Assembly (NCBI GenBank): GCA_015494505.1
Contig: WGBB01000051.1
Location: 1-5,235, forward strand
Direction: 5' to 3'
Length of the DNA: 5,235 nucleotides
Source: Nitratiruptor sp.
GTDB lineage: Bacteria; Campylobacterota; Campylobacteria; Campylobacterales; Nitratiruptoraceae
Shown: positions 1 through 5,235 of the stretch, in pieces
Layout: every line of letters starts with the position of its first letter
How positions within the stretch are numbered: position 1 is the first letter of the stretch
The notes under the pieces: model-generated
Told to the model about the DNA's origin: nothing
The model's input: the letters and a program-made list of their open reading frames with translations, nothing else
The model's database searches: none
Translations under genes and position numbers: made by a program

Positions 1-207
1 AAAAACACCACCGCAACGACTGGCTATCTCTATCTTGATGAGATCATCGTAAGCAAAGAACACTACCCTAAAGCAAGCCTTGAGTTTGAAATCATGCAAA
101 AAAATAGAGTAAAAAGAGTCCTTAAAACTCTTAAAGAAGGAGACAATCTTTATGAACTTTCAAATAATCTCACCGAATATAGAGATAATATGATGAGAGT
201 AAATTAA
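1..207 (+). CDS. C-terminal tail of an unrecognised protein (5' end outside window)
   Basis: Frame 1 is open from the first base to a TAA at 205-207, giving 68 residues that begin KNTTATTGYLYLDEI and end EYRDNMMRVN. The tail is lysine-rich and charged, with a short hydrophobic start (GYLYLDEIIV) and then a probably helical segment (residues 30-65). There is no signal peptide or membrane segment in the visible part, and I do not recognise the family. The coding call rests on the uninterrupted frame running off the window edge, plausible AT-rich codon use, and a hairpin just after the stop. The gene converges with the integrase and lies on the element side of the tRNA, so it is probably cargo or a mobility gene of the integrated element. 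A C-terminus of a large helicase- or methylase-type protein of an integrative element is only a guess. Base composition is visibly more AT-rich than the rluD-flpA region. Confidence 0.6.
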   Translation, partial: KNTTATTGYLYLDEIIVSKEHYPKASLEFEIMQKNRVKRVLKTLKEGDNLYELSNNLTEYRDNMMRVN

Positions 208-217
208 TTTATAAAGT

Positions 218-243
218 AGTCAAGAGCATCGAAGATCTTGACT
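218..243 (+). terminator. possible bidirectional terminator hairpin between convergent genes
   Basis: AGTCAAGA (218-225) and TCTTGACT (236-243) form a perfect 8-bp stem around a 10-base loop, 10 bases after the stop codon of the left-edge gene. On the + strand it is followed by an interrupted T tract (TTTGT, then CTTTTT at 252-257). On the - strand it is followed by ACTTTATAAATT. The position between two converging genes suits a shared terminator, but both T tracts are weak. Confidence 0.4.
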
Positions 244-255
244 TTGTATAACTTT

Positions 256-269
256 TTGCACATGTGCAA
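256..269. repeat. perfect 14-bp palindrome TTGCACATGTGCAA
   Basis: The 14 bases read the same on both strands, centred between 262 and 263, and end 12 bases beyond the integrase stop codon. No T run follows on the integrase strand, so it is not a standard terminator. The symmetry suits a dimeric DNA-binding protein, but no regulator can be named. Confidence 0.45.
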
Positions 270-281
270 TTACAGTTAATT

Positions 282-1475
282 TTAAATGTATATGGCATTT
301 TTTAATTCGTCCAAATAGTCCGCCCACCATTGCATGAGTTTTGTTCTCAAGTCCAGGAATTTTGCTTTGTTGTACGTGGCGCGTATAGTATTTCGATCTG
401 TATGTGCCATTTGAAGTTCTATCACTTCACTTGGAATACCGTGAACGTGAATATTTTCGTGTAGTAGTGTAGATGCTGTATGGCGGAAACCGTGACTCGT
501 CATCTTGCCTTTGTAACCGATTCTGGCAATTGCATAATTCAATGTATTCTCGCTCATGGGACTTCTAAGTGTTATCGGTGAGGGAAATACATACGGTTGC
601 CAACCAAACGTCGACATCTCTTCCAATATCTCTAAAGCCTGTTTGGATAGTGGAACGATATGCGAATTATCTATTTTCATCTTTTCGGCTGGGATGATCC
701 AAAGTTTTCTTGTGAAGTCGACGTCTTTCCATTCCATATTGCGAATATTGGCAGGCCTCACGAATGTCAAAGAAAGAAATATGAGGGCTTTTTTAGTGAT
801 AAGATCACCCTTGTAGCTGTCCAAAGTTCTAAGAAGTTGGCCAAATTCGTACGGATTAGTGATGTGAGGATAGTTCTTGTGTTTGGTGCGTTTGAGAAGA
901 AGATTGGTTGGTAGATTCGCAAGACAGTTGTTTTCCACATAACCGTTGGCTACAGCGTAATCGAGTATTCTGCGTGCCAATTCGAAAACTCTTCGACCTT
1001 GTTCCACATAGCCGGCATCTTGGATCGATCTGGCGATATTAATAAAAGGATTTTTGTCGATGCGATCGACATCTGCATTTTCGAGTTTCGCAAGATATTT
1101 TTCGTAACGACTCAGTTCCTTTTTAAAATATCCCTCGGACTTTTCCGATTCGAGTTTTTTCAGATATTGTCTCGCTATTTGACCAAAAGTCATCGAAGAT
1201 GATTCTTGTGCGATTGGTACTCCTTGCTTGATGTTTTTCTTTAAACGATCCCTCGTTTCTCTCGCTTCTTGAAGAGACACATCTGGAAAGTGACCTATTG
1301 TATGAGAAGTTCTCTTTTTCGTCACGGGATGTACATAATCTAAAATCCATATTTTACTTCCAGTAGGATTGACTTGAAGTAACAGTCCTCTTCCGTCTCT
1401 TAGATAATAGACTTTGTCTTTGGGTTTCGCGTTCTTGATCTGAGTGACTGTGAGTGGTTTGACGAGTTTTGGCAT
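282..1475 (-). CDS. int: P4-type tyrosine site-specific recombinase (integrase)
   Basis: This 397-residue protein should catalyse integration and excision of a genomic island by site-specific recombination between attachment sites. The N-terminal part (about 5-90, with the motif YLRDGRGLLLQV, then IGHFPDVSLQEAR) matches the arm-site-binding DUF4102 domain of P4-like integrases. Residues about 95-195 form the core-binding helical domain, and about 205-385 the catalytic domain. The expected catalytic residues are visible: R240 in TFVRPANIR, a lysine at K267 (or K265) in IPAEKMK, H328 and R331 in SHGFRH, H358 in QMAH, and the nucleophile Y368 in RATYNKA. The C-terminal MQWWADYLD is also typical. 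Length is normal for the family and no catalytic residue is missing, so the enzyme is probably functional. The ATG is supported by GAAGGAG (1481-1487) with a 5-base spacer. The start of the gene faces the 3' end of the tRNA, about 320 bases away. No excisionase gene is visible in the window. Confidence 0.96.
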   Translation of the reverse strand: MPKLVKPLTVTQIKNAKPKDKVYYLRDGRGLLLQVNPTGSKIWILDYVHPVTKKRTSHTIGHFPDVSLQEARETRDRLKKNIKQGVPIAQESSSMTFGQIARQYLKKLESEKSEGYFKKELSRYEKYLAKLENADVDRIDKNPFINIARSIQDAGYVEQGRRVFELARRILDYAVANGYVENNCLANLPTNLLLKRTKHKNYPHITNPYEFGQLLRTLDSYKGDLITKKALIFLSLTFVRPANIRNMEWKDVDFTRKLWIIPAEKMKIDNSHIVPLSKQALEILEEMSTFGWQPYVFPSPITLRSPMSENTLNYAIARIGYKGKMTSHGFRHTASTLLHENIHVHGIPSEVIELQMAHTDRNTIRATYNKAKFLDLRTKLMQWWADYLDELKNAIYI

Positions 1476-1795
1476 GCAAACTCCTTCATAGATGGATATC
1501 TACCTTAAAAAGGCTCTTGTCGAGTTTTTTGCAGTAGATTTTTATGAATTGTATCCATCTACTGCGAAAAATCCGCAAAAAATAGTGTGATTCAGAAGGA
1601 AAAAAAGAGACAGAAAAAGACCTGTAGAAAAAATGAAGTGAATAAAACTCCCAATTTATGGTAATCGGTAAGGACATAGAAGGACAATGGACAAAAAATG
1701 GTTGTAGAATTTGCAGAAAAGCTCTGGTAACCGCGCATCCATGGTAGCAAGAAGCATACAGGGATTTAGTTGGAGATATCGAAAGGACGGGTGGT
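1476..1795. other. 320-base gene-free stretch between integrase and tRNA
   Basis: I see no convincing gene here. The only sizeable frame (- strand, 1486-1677) lacks a ribosome binding site and overlaps the integrase leader signals. The stretch holds the int ribosome binding site and nested inverted repeats (1489-1571), a purine-rich A-tract segment (about 1590-1650), short GGACA repeats (1672-1693) and two TGTAGAA words (1623-1629, 1703-1709). For a P4-type integrase this is where arm-type binding sites and the int promoter would be expected. No strong -35/-10 pair for int stands out; TACAAT (- strand, 1548-1553) is the best -10-like word and overlaps the inverted repeats. Confidence 0.7.
1489..1565 (-). 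promoter_or_regulatory. nested inverted repeats upstream of int (operator, arm sites or RNA switch)
   Basis: Two perfect inverted repeats share one arm. TAGATGGATA (1489-1498) is complementary to TATCCATCTA (1552-1561), and GCAGTAGAT (1531-1539) is complementary to ATCTACTGC (1557-1565). The second pair extends into flanking T5/A5 runs, giving 14 of 15 pairs over 1525-1539 and 1557-1571. In an int transcript starting beyond 1565, the first-transcribed arm could pair either with the middle arm or with the last arm, which ends one base before the GAAGGAG ribosome binding site. The sites could equally be protein-binding half-sites. The repeats are seen directly; the regulatory role is inferred. 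Confidence 0.5.
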
Positions 1796-1825
1796 TGGTG
1801 GGCCTGGCAGGACTCGAACCTGCTA
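1796..1825. other. predicted chromosomal attachment site of the island (tRNA 3' end)
   Basis: P4-type integrases usually recombine within the 3' part of a tRNA gene, keep that gene intact, and sit just inside the element next to it. Here the tRNA 3' end faces a complete integrase, so the core attachment sequence should lie in the T-arm to CCA segment. The exact crossover cannot be placed, because the matching direct repeat at the far end of the element is outside the window. The boundaries given are approximate. Confidence 0.4.
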
Positions 1826-1872
1826 CCAACCGGTTATGAGCCGGTTGCTCTAACCAACTGAGCTACAGGCCC
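1796..1872 (-). tRNA. tRNA with CAT anticodon (elongator tRNA-Met most likely; CCA encoded)
   Basis: The 77-base gene folds as a standard cloverleaf. The acceptor stem GGGCCTG/CAGGCCC (7 bp) spans 1866-1872 with 1800-1806. The D arm is GCTC/GAGC with an AGTTGGTTA loop. The anticodon stem ACCGG/CCGGT encloses CTCATAA, with anticodon CAT at 1836-1838. The variable loop is TGGTA, and the T arm is GCAGG/CCTGC around TTCGAGT. The discriminator is A (1799), and CCA is encoded at 1796-1798. A fully paired first acceptor pair (G-C) argues against initiator tRNA. CAT could also belong to the isoleucine tRNA whose C34 is modified to lysidine by TilS, so the choice of methionine is probable rather than certain. 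The gene is the likely insertion site of the neighbouring element and appears intact. Confidence 0.95.
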
Positions 1873-1898
1873 TTATGCGAGAAAATGAAGCTGCGCAA

Positions 1899-3005
1899 TT
1901 AGCGAATGTGAGTGGAATTATACAAAAATCGAAACCGAAAAGCAAGAAGATGCTCGAGAATACCGAAGAGGGTCATAAACATCACAAAGCTGCTGCCACC
2001 GTAGCTAAATAGGGGAAGGGGGACACCAACTACGGGTGCGAGCCCTATAGTCATGGCGATATTGACGCTCATGTAGGTAAAGAGCATGAGCGCTATGGCT
2101 ACTGCTACCACTTGGGAAAAGAAATCTCCGCGAAGCTTATAGTAGGTCCCAAAGATATGGAGTATTAAAAGGCCATAGAGCGTCACGAGACCCAAAGCCC
2201 CGAAAAACCCGAAGCGCTCCACGAAGTATGCGAAGATAAAATCGCTCGTGGCAATGGGGAGAAAGCGAAGTTTTGTCTGCGTTGCTTTCTCTTCACTTTT
2301 GCCTGTGAGACCTCCCGAACCTATTGCAATGATAGATTGCTGCACATGGTAGCTCGGTTTTTTGCCCAAAAATGCTTCGATGCGCTTTTTCTGATAGTCA
2401 TGCAAGAGATACTTATAAGCAACAGGAACGAAAAGCAAAAAACCTACAAGCAGCGTAGCCCAGATTTTCCAATGCACTCCTATGACAAAGAGGACGCCAA
2501 ATCCGATGATAAGCAAAATCAGCGCAGTTCCTAAATCCGGTTCTTTGGCAATGAGCAAGAAAGGCAAAAGAATATAGAAGCTGATTTTTGCGAAATCTTT
2601 CCATCCATATCCTTCCTTAGGAGGCGGATTTTGTTGGATGATGTATGCAAGCATCAGGATAAAGGCCGGTTTGAAAAGTTCGGAAGGCTGTATGGTAGTG
2701 TGTAAAAACGGGATGGCGAGCCATCTTTTGGCGCCCAATTTGCTTACACCGAAAAGATCGACGCTGACAAGGAGTATGATTCCTAGCCAATATAAAAAAG
2801 GAATGACCCATTTATATTCGCGTAAAGGAGCCATGAAAGCTGCGAAAAATACCGCTGCTCCAACACCGTAATAGATCAGCTGTTTTTTGGCCAAAAGGGG
2901 ATTGACATCACCGATGAGATAGTTTGATAGAATCATAAAAGGTAGAATGAGAAAAAGAAGAGCGAAATCGAAATGTGTTAAGATTCTTCTATCGATACCA
3001 AGCAT
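1899..3005 (-). CDS. rodA: RodA (MrdB), SEDS-family peptidoglycan glycosyltransferase
   Basis: RodA polymerises lipid II into glycan strands for side-wall synthesis, working in the inner membrane with a class B penicillin-binding protein (PBP2) and the MreBCD elongation machinery. The 368-residue protein has about ten membrane segments and the family hallmarks in order: GAKRW (91-95), QPSELFK (106-112), EPDLGTA (155-161), SDFIFA (254-259) and GVPLPLFSYGGSS (327-339). D255 in SDFIFA aligns with the essential extracytoplasmic aspartate of RodA/FtsW enzymes. The length is close to typical RodA and the sequence lacks the long tails common in FtsW, so RodA is favoured over FtsW. The ATG at 3005 has only a distant GGGAG (3018-3022) as ribosome binding site. 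It is transcribed divergently from rluD across a 41-base spacer. The tRNA lies 26 bases after the stop with no clear terminator between. Confidence 0.95.
   Translation of the reverse strand: MLGIDRRILTHFDFALLFLILPFMILSNYLIGDVNPLLAKKQLIYYGVGAAVFFAAFMAPLREYKWVIPFLYWLGIILLVSVDLFGVSKLGAKRWLAIPFLHTTIQPSELFKPAFILMLAYIIQQNPPPKEGYGWKDFAKISFYILLPFLLIAKEPDLGTALILLIIGFGVLFVIGVHWKIWATLLVGFLLFVPVAYKYLLHDYQKKRIEAFLGKKPSYHVQQSIIAIGSGGLTGKSEEKATQTKLRFLPIATSDFIFAYFVERFGFFGALGLVTLYGLLILHIFGTYYKLRGDFFSQVVAVAIALMLFTYMSVNIAMTIGLAPVVGVPLPLFSYGGSSFVMFMTLFGILEHLLAFRFRFLYNSTHIR
1917..1945 (-). promoter_or_regulatory. sigma-70-type promoter for the tRNA, inside the 3' end of rodA
   Basis: Read on the - strand, a perfect -10 box TATAAT (1917-1922) follows TTGCTT (1940-1945) at an exact 17-base spacing, with a T-rich run directly upstream of the -10. 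Transcription would begin near 1910, about 38 bases before the tRNA. Both boxes lie within the last codons of rodA, so the tRNA can be expressed independently of rodA. Confidence 0.65.
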
Positions 3006-3022
3006 AGCGACTTTTTGCTCCC

Positions 3023-3028
3023 ATTATA
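3023..3028 (-). promoter_or_regulatory. candidate -10 box of rodA (TATAAT)
   Basis: A perfect TATAAT on the - strand lies 17 bases upstream of the rodA start codon, preceded by a T-rich run (CCTTTTTGGCG). No good -35 sits 16-18 bases further up, which is common for housekeeping promoters in Campylobacterota. If used, transcription would begin near 3016, leaving a leader of roughly 10 bases without GGGAG. Otherwise GGGAG serves as ribosome binding site for a longer transcript. Confidence 0.4.
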
Positions 3029-3034
3029 CGCCAA

Positions 3035-3040
3035 AAAGGA
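3035..3040 (+). promoter_or_regulatory. ribosome binding site fixing the TTG start of rluD
   Basis: AAAGGA lies 6 bases before TTG at 3047. No in-frame ATG occurs near; the first one is codon 56, which would delete the S4 domain. This spacing and the need for the S4 domain decide the TTG start. Confidence 0.75.
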
Positions 3041-3046
3041 TTAATA

Positions 3047-4039
3047 TTGGCTAATGCAACCTTTCGAGCGACAAAAGAAGAGCGTCTCGACAAATTTCTC
3101 GCTCAAGAGCTCGATCAGCCTAGAAACCAGATAGAGCAACTTATTAAGAAGGGTTTGGTGACTGTAGAAGGAAAGGTAGCTGCGAAAGGAGGTTTGCGCC
3201 TCAAAGAGGGGATGCGAATTGACGTCACGCTTCCAAAGCCGGATGTATCTAAACCTCCACAGGTCGATTTTGATGTAGAGACAGTATATGAGGATGAAGA
3301 TATTCTCGTTATCGACAAGCCGCCTGGAGTGGTGGTGCATCCTGCTCCCAGTGTAAAAGAGGCGACGCTGGTGGATTGGCTCAAAAACAAGGGTGTATCG
3401 CTATCGACTCTTAGCGGCGAGGAGCGCCACGGCATCGTGCATCGCATAGACAAAGAGACCAGCGGTCTTTTAGTCATAGCTAAAAATAACGAATCCCATC
3501 GCAAACTTGCCGAGCAGCTCCAAGATAAAAGCATGGGGCGTTACTACCTCGCTCTTATCGCGCCTCCACTTAAAGAAAACGTCATCGTCGATAGACCCAT
3601 CGGGCGCAACCCTAAAAATCGCCTCAAAATGGCGATAATAGCTACAGGCAGGGCGGCTAAGAGCGCTTTTGCAAAGATAGCTACAGGCAAAGACGAAAAA
3701 ATGGAACTCATAGCTGCGAAGCTTTTTACCGGTAGAACGCATCAGATACGAGTTCATTTGGCATCTTTGGGACGCCATATATTGGGAGATAGTTTATATG
3801 GCTTTAAGAGCAAAAAAGATACAATTCCTAGAGTATTTTTGCATGCATATATACTTTATCTCAGGCATCCTAGGAGCGGCAAACAGATGCGATTCGTAGC
3901 GCCATTGCCGCAAGATATGCGCTCGTTTTTGCAACGACATTTTACTATGGAGAATATCGATGAAGAGATTGCACCTGATTCTATTGAGTCTCGTTTTGAT
4001 TTTGATAACGGGATGTGGATTACAGCCGACTCCTTCTAA
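3047..4039 (+). CDS. rluD: RluD-like 23S rRNA pseudouridine synthase (RluA family, S4 domain)
   Basis: This cytoplasmic enzyme should isomerise uridines to pseudouridines in 23S rRNA; E. coli RluD acts on helix 69. The 330 residues show an N-terminal S4 RNA-binding domain (about 12-60, RLDKFLAQ to EGMRIDV). The catalytic domain follows, with IDKPPGVVVHPAP (89-101), the signature HRIDKETSGLLVIAKN (132-147) and TGRTHQIRVHLASLGRHILGDSLYG (228-252 region). D135 of HRID is the catalytic aspartate of the family. The true target position cannot be read from sequence, so RluD is the closest label and RluC-like specificity is possible. The start is TTG with AAAGGA upstream. The last 26 residues (from MENIDEEIA) are encoded by bases that also encode the lipoprotein signal peptide in another frame. 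They lie beyond the conserved domain and look like an overprinted tail. It is the first gene of the + strand operon. Confidence 0.93.
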   Translation: MANATFRATKEERLDKFLAQELDQPRNQIEQLIKKGLVTVEGKVAAKGGLRLKEGMRIDVTLPKPDVSKPPQVDFDVETVYEDEDILVIDKPPGVVVHPAPSVKEATLVDWLKNKGVSLSTLSGEERHGIVHRIDKETSGLLVIAKNNESHRKLAEQLQDKSMGRYYLALIAPPLKENVIVDRPIGRNPKNRLKMAIIATGRAAKSAFAKIATGKDEKMELIAAKLFTGRTHQIRVHLASLGRHILGDSLYGFKSKKDTIPRVFLHAYILYLRHPRSGKQMRFVAPLPQDMRSFLQRHFTMENIDEEIAPDSIESRFDFDNGMWITADSF

Positions 4040-5198
4040 GCCAAAAATCGATTTGAGTATGCCCTCTATCCAAAAGGTGCGCACGCTTGCCGACATAACC
4101 AGCGTGGCATTGGAATGGACGCCGAGCTACAACGAGCGTGTCCAAGGCTATTACATCTACCGCGGTAAAAACGGAGGCAAGCTCGAGCGCATCGCAACTA
4201 TCGAAGACCGCTACAGCTCACACTATCTAGACAAAAAACTTGAGCCAAGTACCACCTATGTTTATGCGATATCAAGCTATGACAAGCAGGGACGAGAGTC
4301 CAAACCATCCTCGCCCGTTACGGTTACGACGCTTCCCGTGCCTGAAGCCGTGCCTTTTATCGAAGCGATAGACCATCTGCCTAGAGAAGTCAAACTCATT
4401 TGGCGTCCGCATCCGTATGCCAGAATAGACCGCTACGTAATCGAGCGCAGCACACCTGAACAAAGAGAATGGAAAGAGGTCGCTACGCTCCATGGTCGTC
4501 TCAATGCCGAATATATCGACAAGGGTCTTGAAGATCGCAAAATCTATTATTACCGCATCTTTGCCAAAACCTGCGACGGCATCCTTTCCAAGCCGTCTGC
4601 AATTGTCAAAGCTTCTACAAAACCGCGTCCGAGTGTAGTCAAAGGGCTTCAAGCGACTACGAATCTGCCCAAAAAGATTATCATCACATGGCAGCCAAAT
4701 CCAGAGCCTGATATCGTGGAGTATAAAGTTTACAAGAGCCTTTTTGAGATCGGTCCTTACGTAGTGATTGCCAAAACGAGAGATACGAAATATATCGATC
4801 TTATAGATGAAGATGGTGTGAAGCGCTACTACAAGGTCACTGCGGTGGATAAGGATGGACTCGAGAGCTTTAAGCAAGATGTCCCTGCTGCCGGCCAAAC
4901 ATTGGGAAAACCGCTGCCTCCTGTTATCGTCTATCAAAATTTCGACGGAAAAACTTTGACCTTGCGTTGGGAGTCGCCTGATCATCGAGCAGTGCGCTAT
5001 GAAGTGCATAAGAAAGTTATAGAAGGGTTCTTGAGTTCGAAAACGTACAAATTCACAGGTATTACAGATACTAGCTTTACAGACAGTGGTCTTGTACCCG
5101 GAAACAGCTATATCTATGAAGTGTATGCAATCGACCAAAACGGCATAAAATCTGATCCAAGCAAAAAAATCGAGATCAAGATTCCTAAAGCCGAATAA
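3960..5198 (+). CDS. flpA: FlpA-like lipoprotein with four fibronectin type III repeats
   Basis: The 412-residue protein begins with a lipoprotein signal peptide: MKR, a hydrophobic stretch, then the lipobox ITGC with acylated C19. Glycine at +2 suits outer-membrane sorting. Four fibronectin type III-like repeats follow at about 34-125, 128-220, 223-312 and 318-408. Each has an early core tryptophan (LEW, LIW, ITW, LRW), a Y-I/K-V-Y/E strand and a late (Y)xYxVxAxDxxGxxS strand. It appears orthologous to C. jejuni FlpA (Cj1279c), a fibronectin-binding surface lipoprotein of similar length and gene context. Residues 148-156, WRPHPYARI, resemble the WRPHPDFRV motif reported as the fibronectin-binding segment of FlpA. 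Adhesion to a host is not implied; a cell-envelope binding role is the safe reading. GGAGA (3949-3953) sits 6 bases before the ATG, inside rluD, and the gene overlaps rluD by 80 bases, suggesting translational coupling. The stop overlaps the trmB start. Confidence 0.9.
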   Translation: MKRLHLILLSLVLILITGCGLQPTPSKPKIDLSMPSIQKVRTLADITSVALEWTPSYNERVQGYYIYRGKNGGKLERIATIEDRYSSHYLDKKLEPSTTYVYAISSYDKQGRESKPSSPVTVTTLPVPEAVPFIEAIDHLPREVKLIWRPHPYARIDRYVIERSTPEQREWKEVATLHGRLNAEYIDKGLEDRKIYYYRIFAKTCDGILSKPSAIVKASTKPRPSVVKGLQATTNLPKKIIITWQPNPEPDIVEYKVYKSLFEIGPYVVIAKTRDTKYIDLIDEDGVKRYYKVTAVDKDGLESFKQDVPAAGQTLGKPLPPVIVYQNFDGKTLTLRWESPDHRAVRYEVHKKVIEGFLSSKTYKFTGITDTSFTDSGLVPGNSYIYEVYAIDQNGIKSDPSKKIEIKIPKAE

Positions 5199-5235
5199 TG
5201 CCGCATATCAAGGCAAAACGGATCGAAAATATCAA
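5198..5235 (+). CDS. trmB: start of tRNA (guanine-N7)-methyltransferase TrmB (cut by window end)
   Basis: An ATG at 5198-5200 shares its A with the TAA of the lipoprotein gene (TAATG) and opens a frame reading MPHIKAKRIENI to the window edge. An MPH/MPN..AK opening is typical of Campylobacterota TrmB, and trmB follows flpA in C. jejuni. TrmB methylates G46 of tRNAs using S-adenosylmethionine. No catalytic motif is within the window, so the call rests on 12 residues and gene order. The one-base overlap points to translational coupling. Confidence 0.65.
   Translation, partial: MPHIKAKRIENI

Noticed and set aside
1590..1650. Purine-rich A-tract segment, considered as a curved-DNA or replication-origin element
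   Set aside because: It has no phased A-tract series, iterons or neighbouring replication gene; AT-rich composition alone explains it.
1486..1677. A 63-codon - strand frame in the int-tRNA gap, considered as a small excisionase
   Set aside because: There is no ribosome binding site before its ATG (TCCTTCT upstream). The composition is aromatic and basic without a helix-turn-helix pattern, and it runs through the int ribosome binding site region.
1742..1828. 8-bp inverted match TGGTAGCA (1742-1749) to the tRNA (TGCTACCA, 1821-1828), considered as an attachment repeat
   Set aside because: Attachment sites are direct repeats of the tRNA 3' end. This match is inverted, short and inside the gene, and is within chance expectation.
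3115..3534. A 139-codon open frame on the - strand inside rluD
   Set aside because: It is antisense to the S4 and catalytic motifs of rluD, its translation is low-complexity serine-rich, and it has no start signals.
3047..4039. Frameshift in rluD as the reason for the long overlap
   Set aside because: All conserved RluA-family motifs are in one frame through MRFVAPLPQDM and the tail lies beyond them, so no disruption is needed to explain what is seen. A small indel near the end cannot be fully excluded.
4272..5138. A 288-codon open frame on the - strand inside the lipoprotein gene
   Set aside because: It lies wholly antisense to a gene with a signal peptide, four recognisable repeats and a good ribosome binding site. 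Its translation (basic, rich in R, F and I) shows no family motif.

Overview
The window looks like chromosome of a Campylobacterota (epsilonproteobacterial) bacterium, with the edge of an integrated element on its left side. The main reason for this placement is the right-hand gene order: rodA divergent from rluD - flpA-like fibronectin type III lipoprotein - trmB. As I recall it, this matches the mrdB / Cj1280c / Cj1279c (FlpA) / Cj1278c neighbourhood of Campylobacter jejuni. The species cannot be named from this sequence.

Layout. Positions 1-207 hold the 3' end of an unrecognised gene on the + strand. A short convergent gap (208-281) contains a hairpin and a perfect 14-bp palindrome. Next comes a complete P4-type tyrosine integrase on the - strand (282-1475). 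A 320-base gene-free stretch (1476-1795) follows, with nested inverted repeats and repeated GTAGA words just upstream of int. A CAT-anticodon tRNA on the - strand (1796-1872, CCA encoded) has its 3' end facing the integrase. This is the usual arrangement of a genomic island inserted at a tRNA 3' end, so everything left of about 1796 is probably element DNA and everything right of it core chromosome. The distal attachment site lies outside the window.

The core part holds rodA (- strand, cell-wall elongation glycosyltransferase, 1899-3005), whose 3' end carries a good promoter for the tRNA. A 41-base divergent spacer follows, then a tightly packed + strand operon: rluD-like pseudouridine synthase (TTG start), the FlpA-like lipoprotein, whose signal-peptide region overlaps rluD out of frame by 80 bases, and the first 12 codons of trmB, which overlaps the lipoprotein stop by one base.

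The operon combines 23S rRNA modification, tRNA modification and a surface lipoprotein, and its genes are probably translationally coupled. I found no defence system, CRISPR array or insertion sequence. The least explained parts are the int upstream region, where one sequence arm can pair with either of two partners (one directly beside the int ribosome binding site), the unidentified gene tail at 1-207, and the long rluD/flpA overlap.
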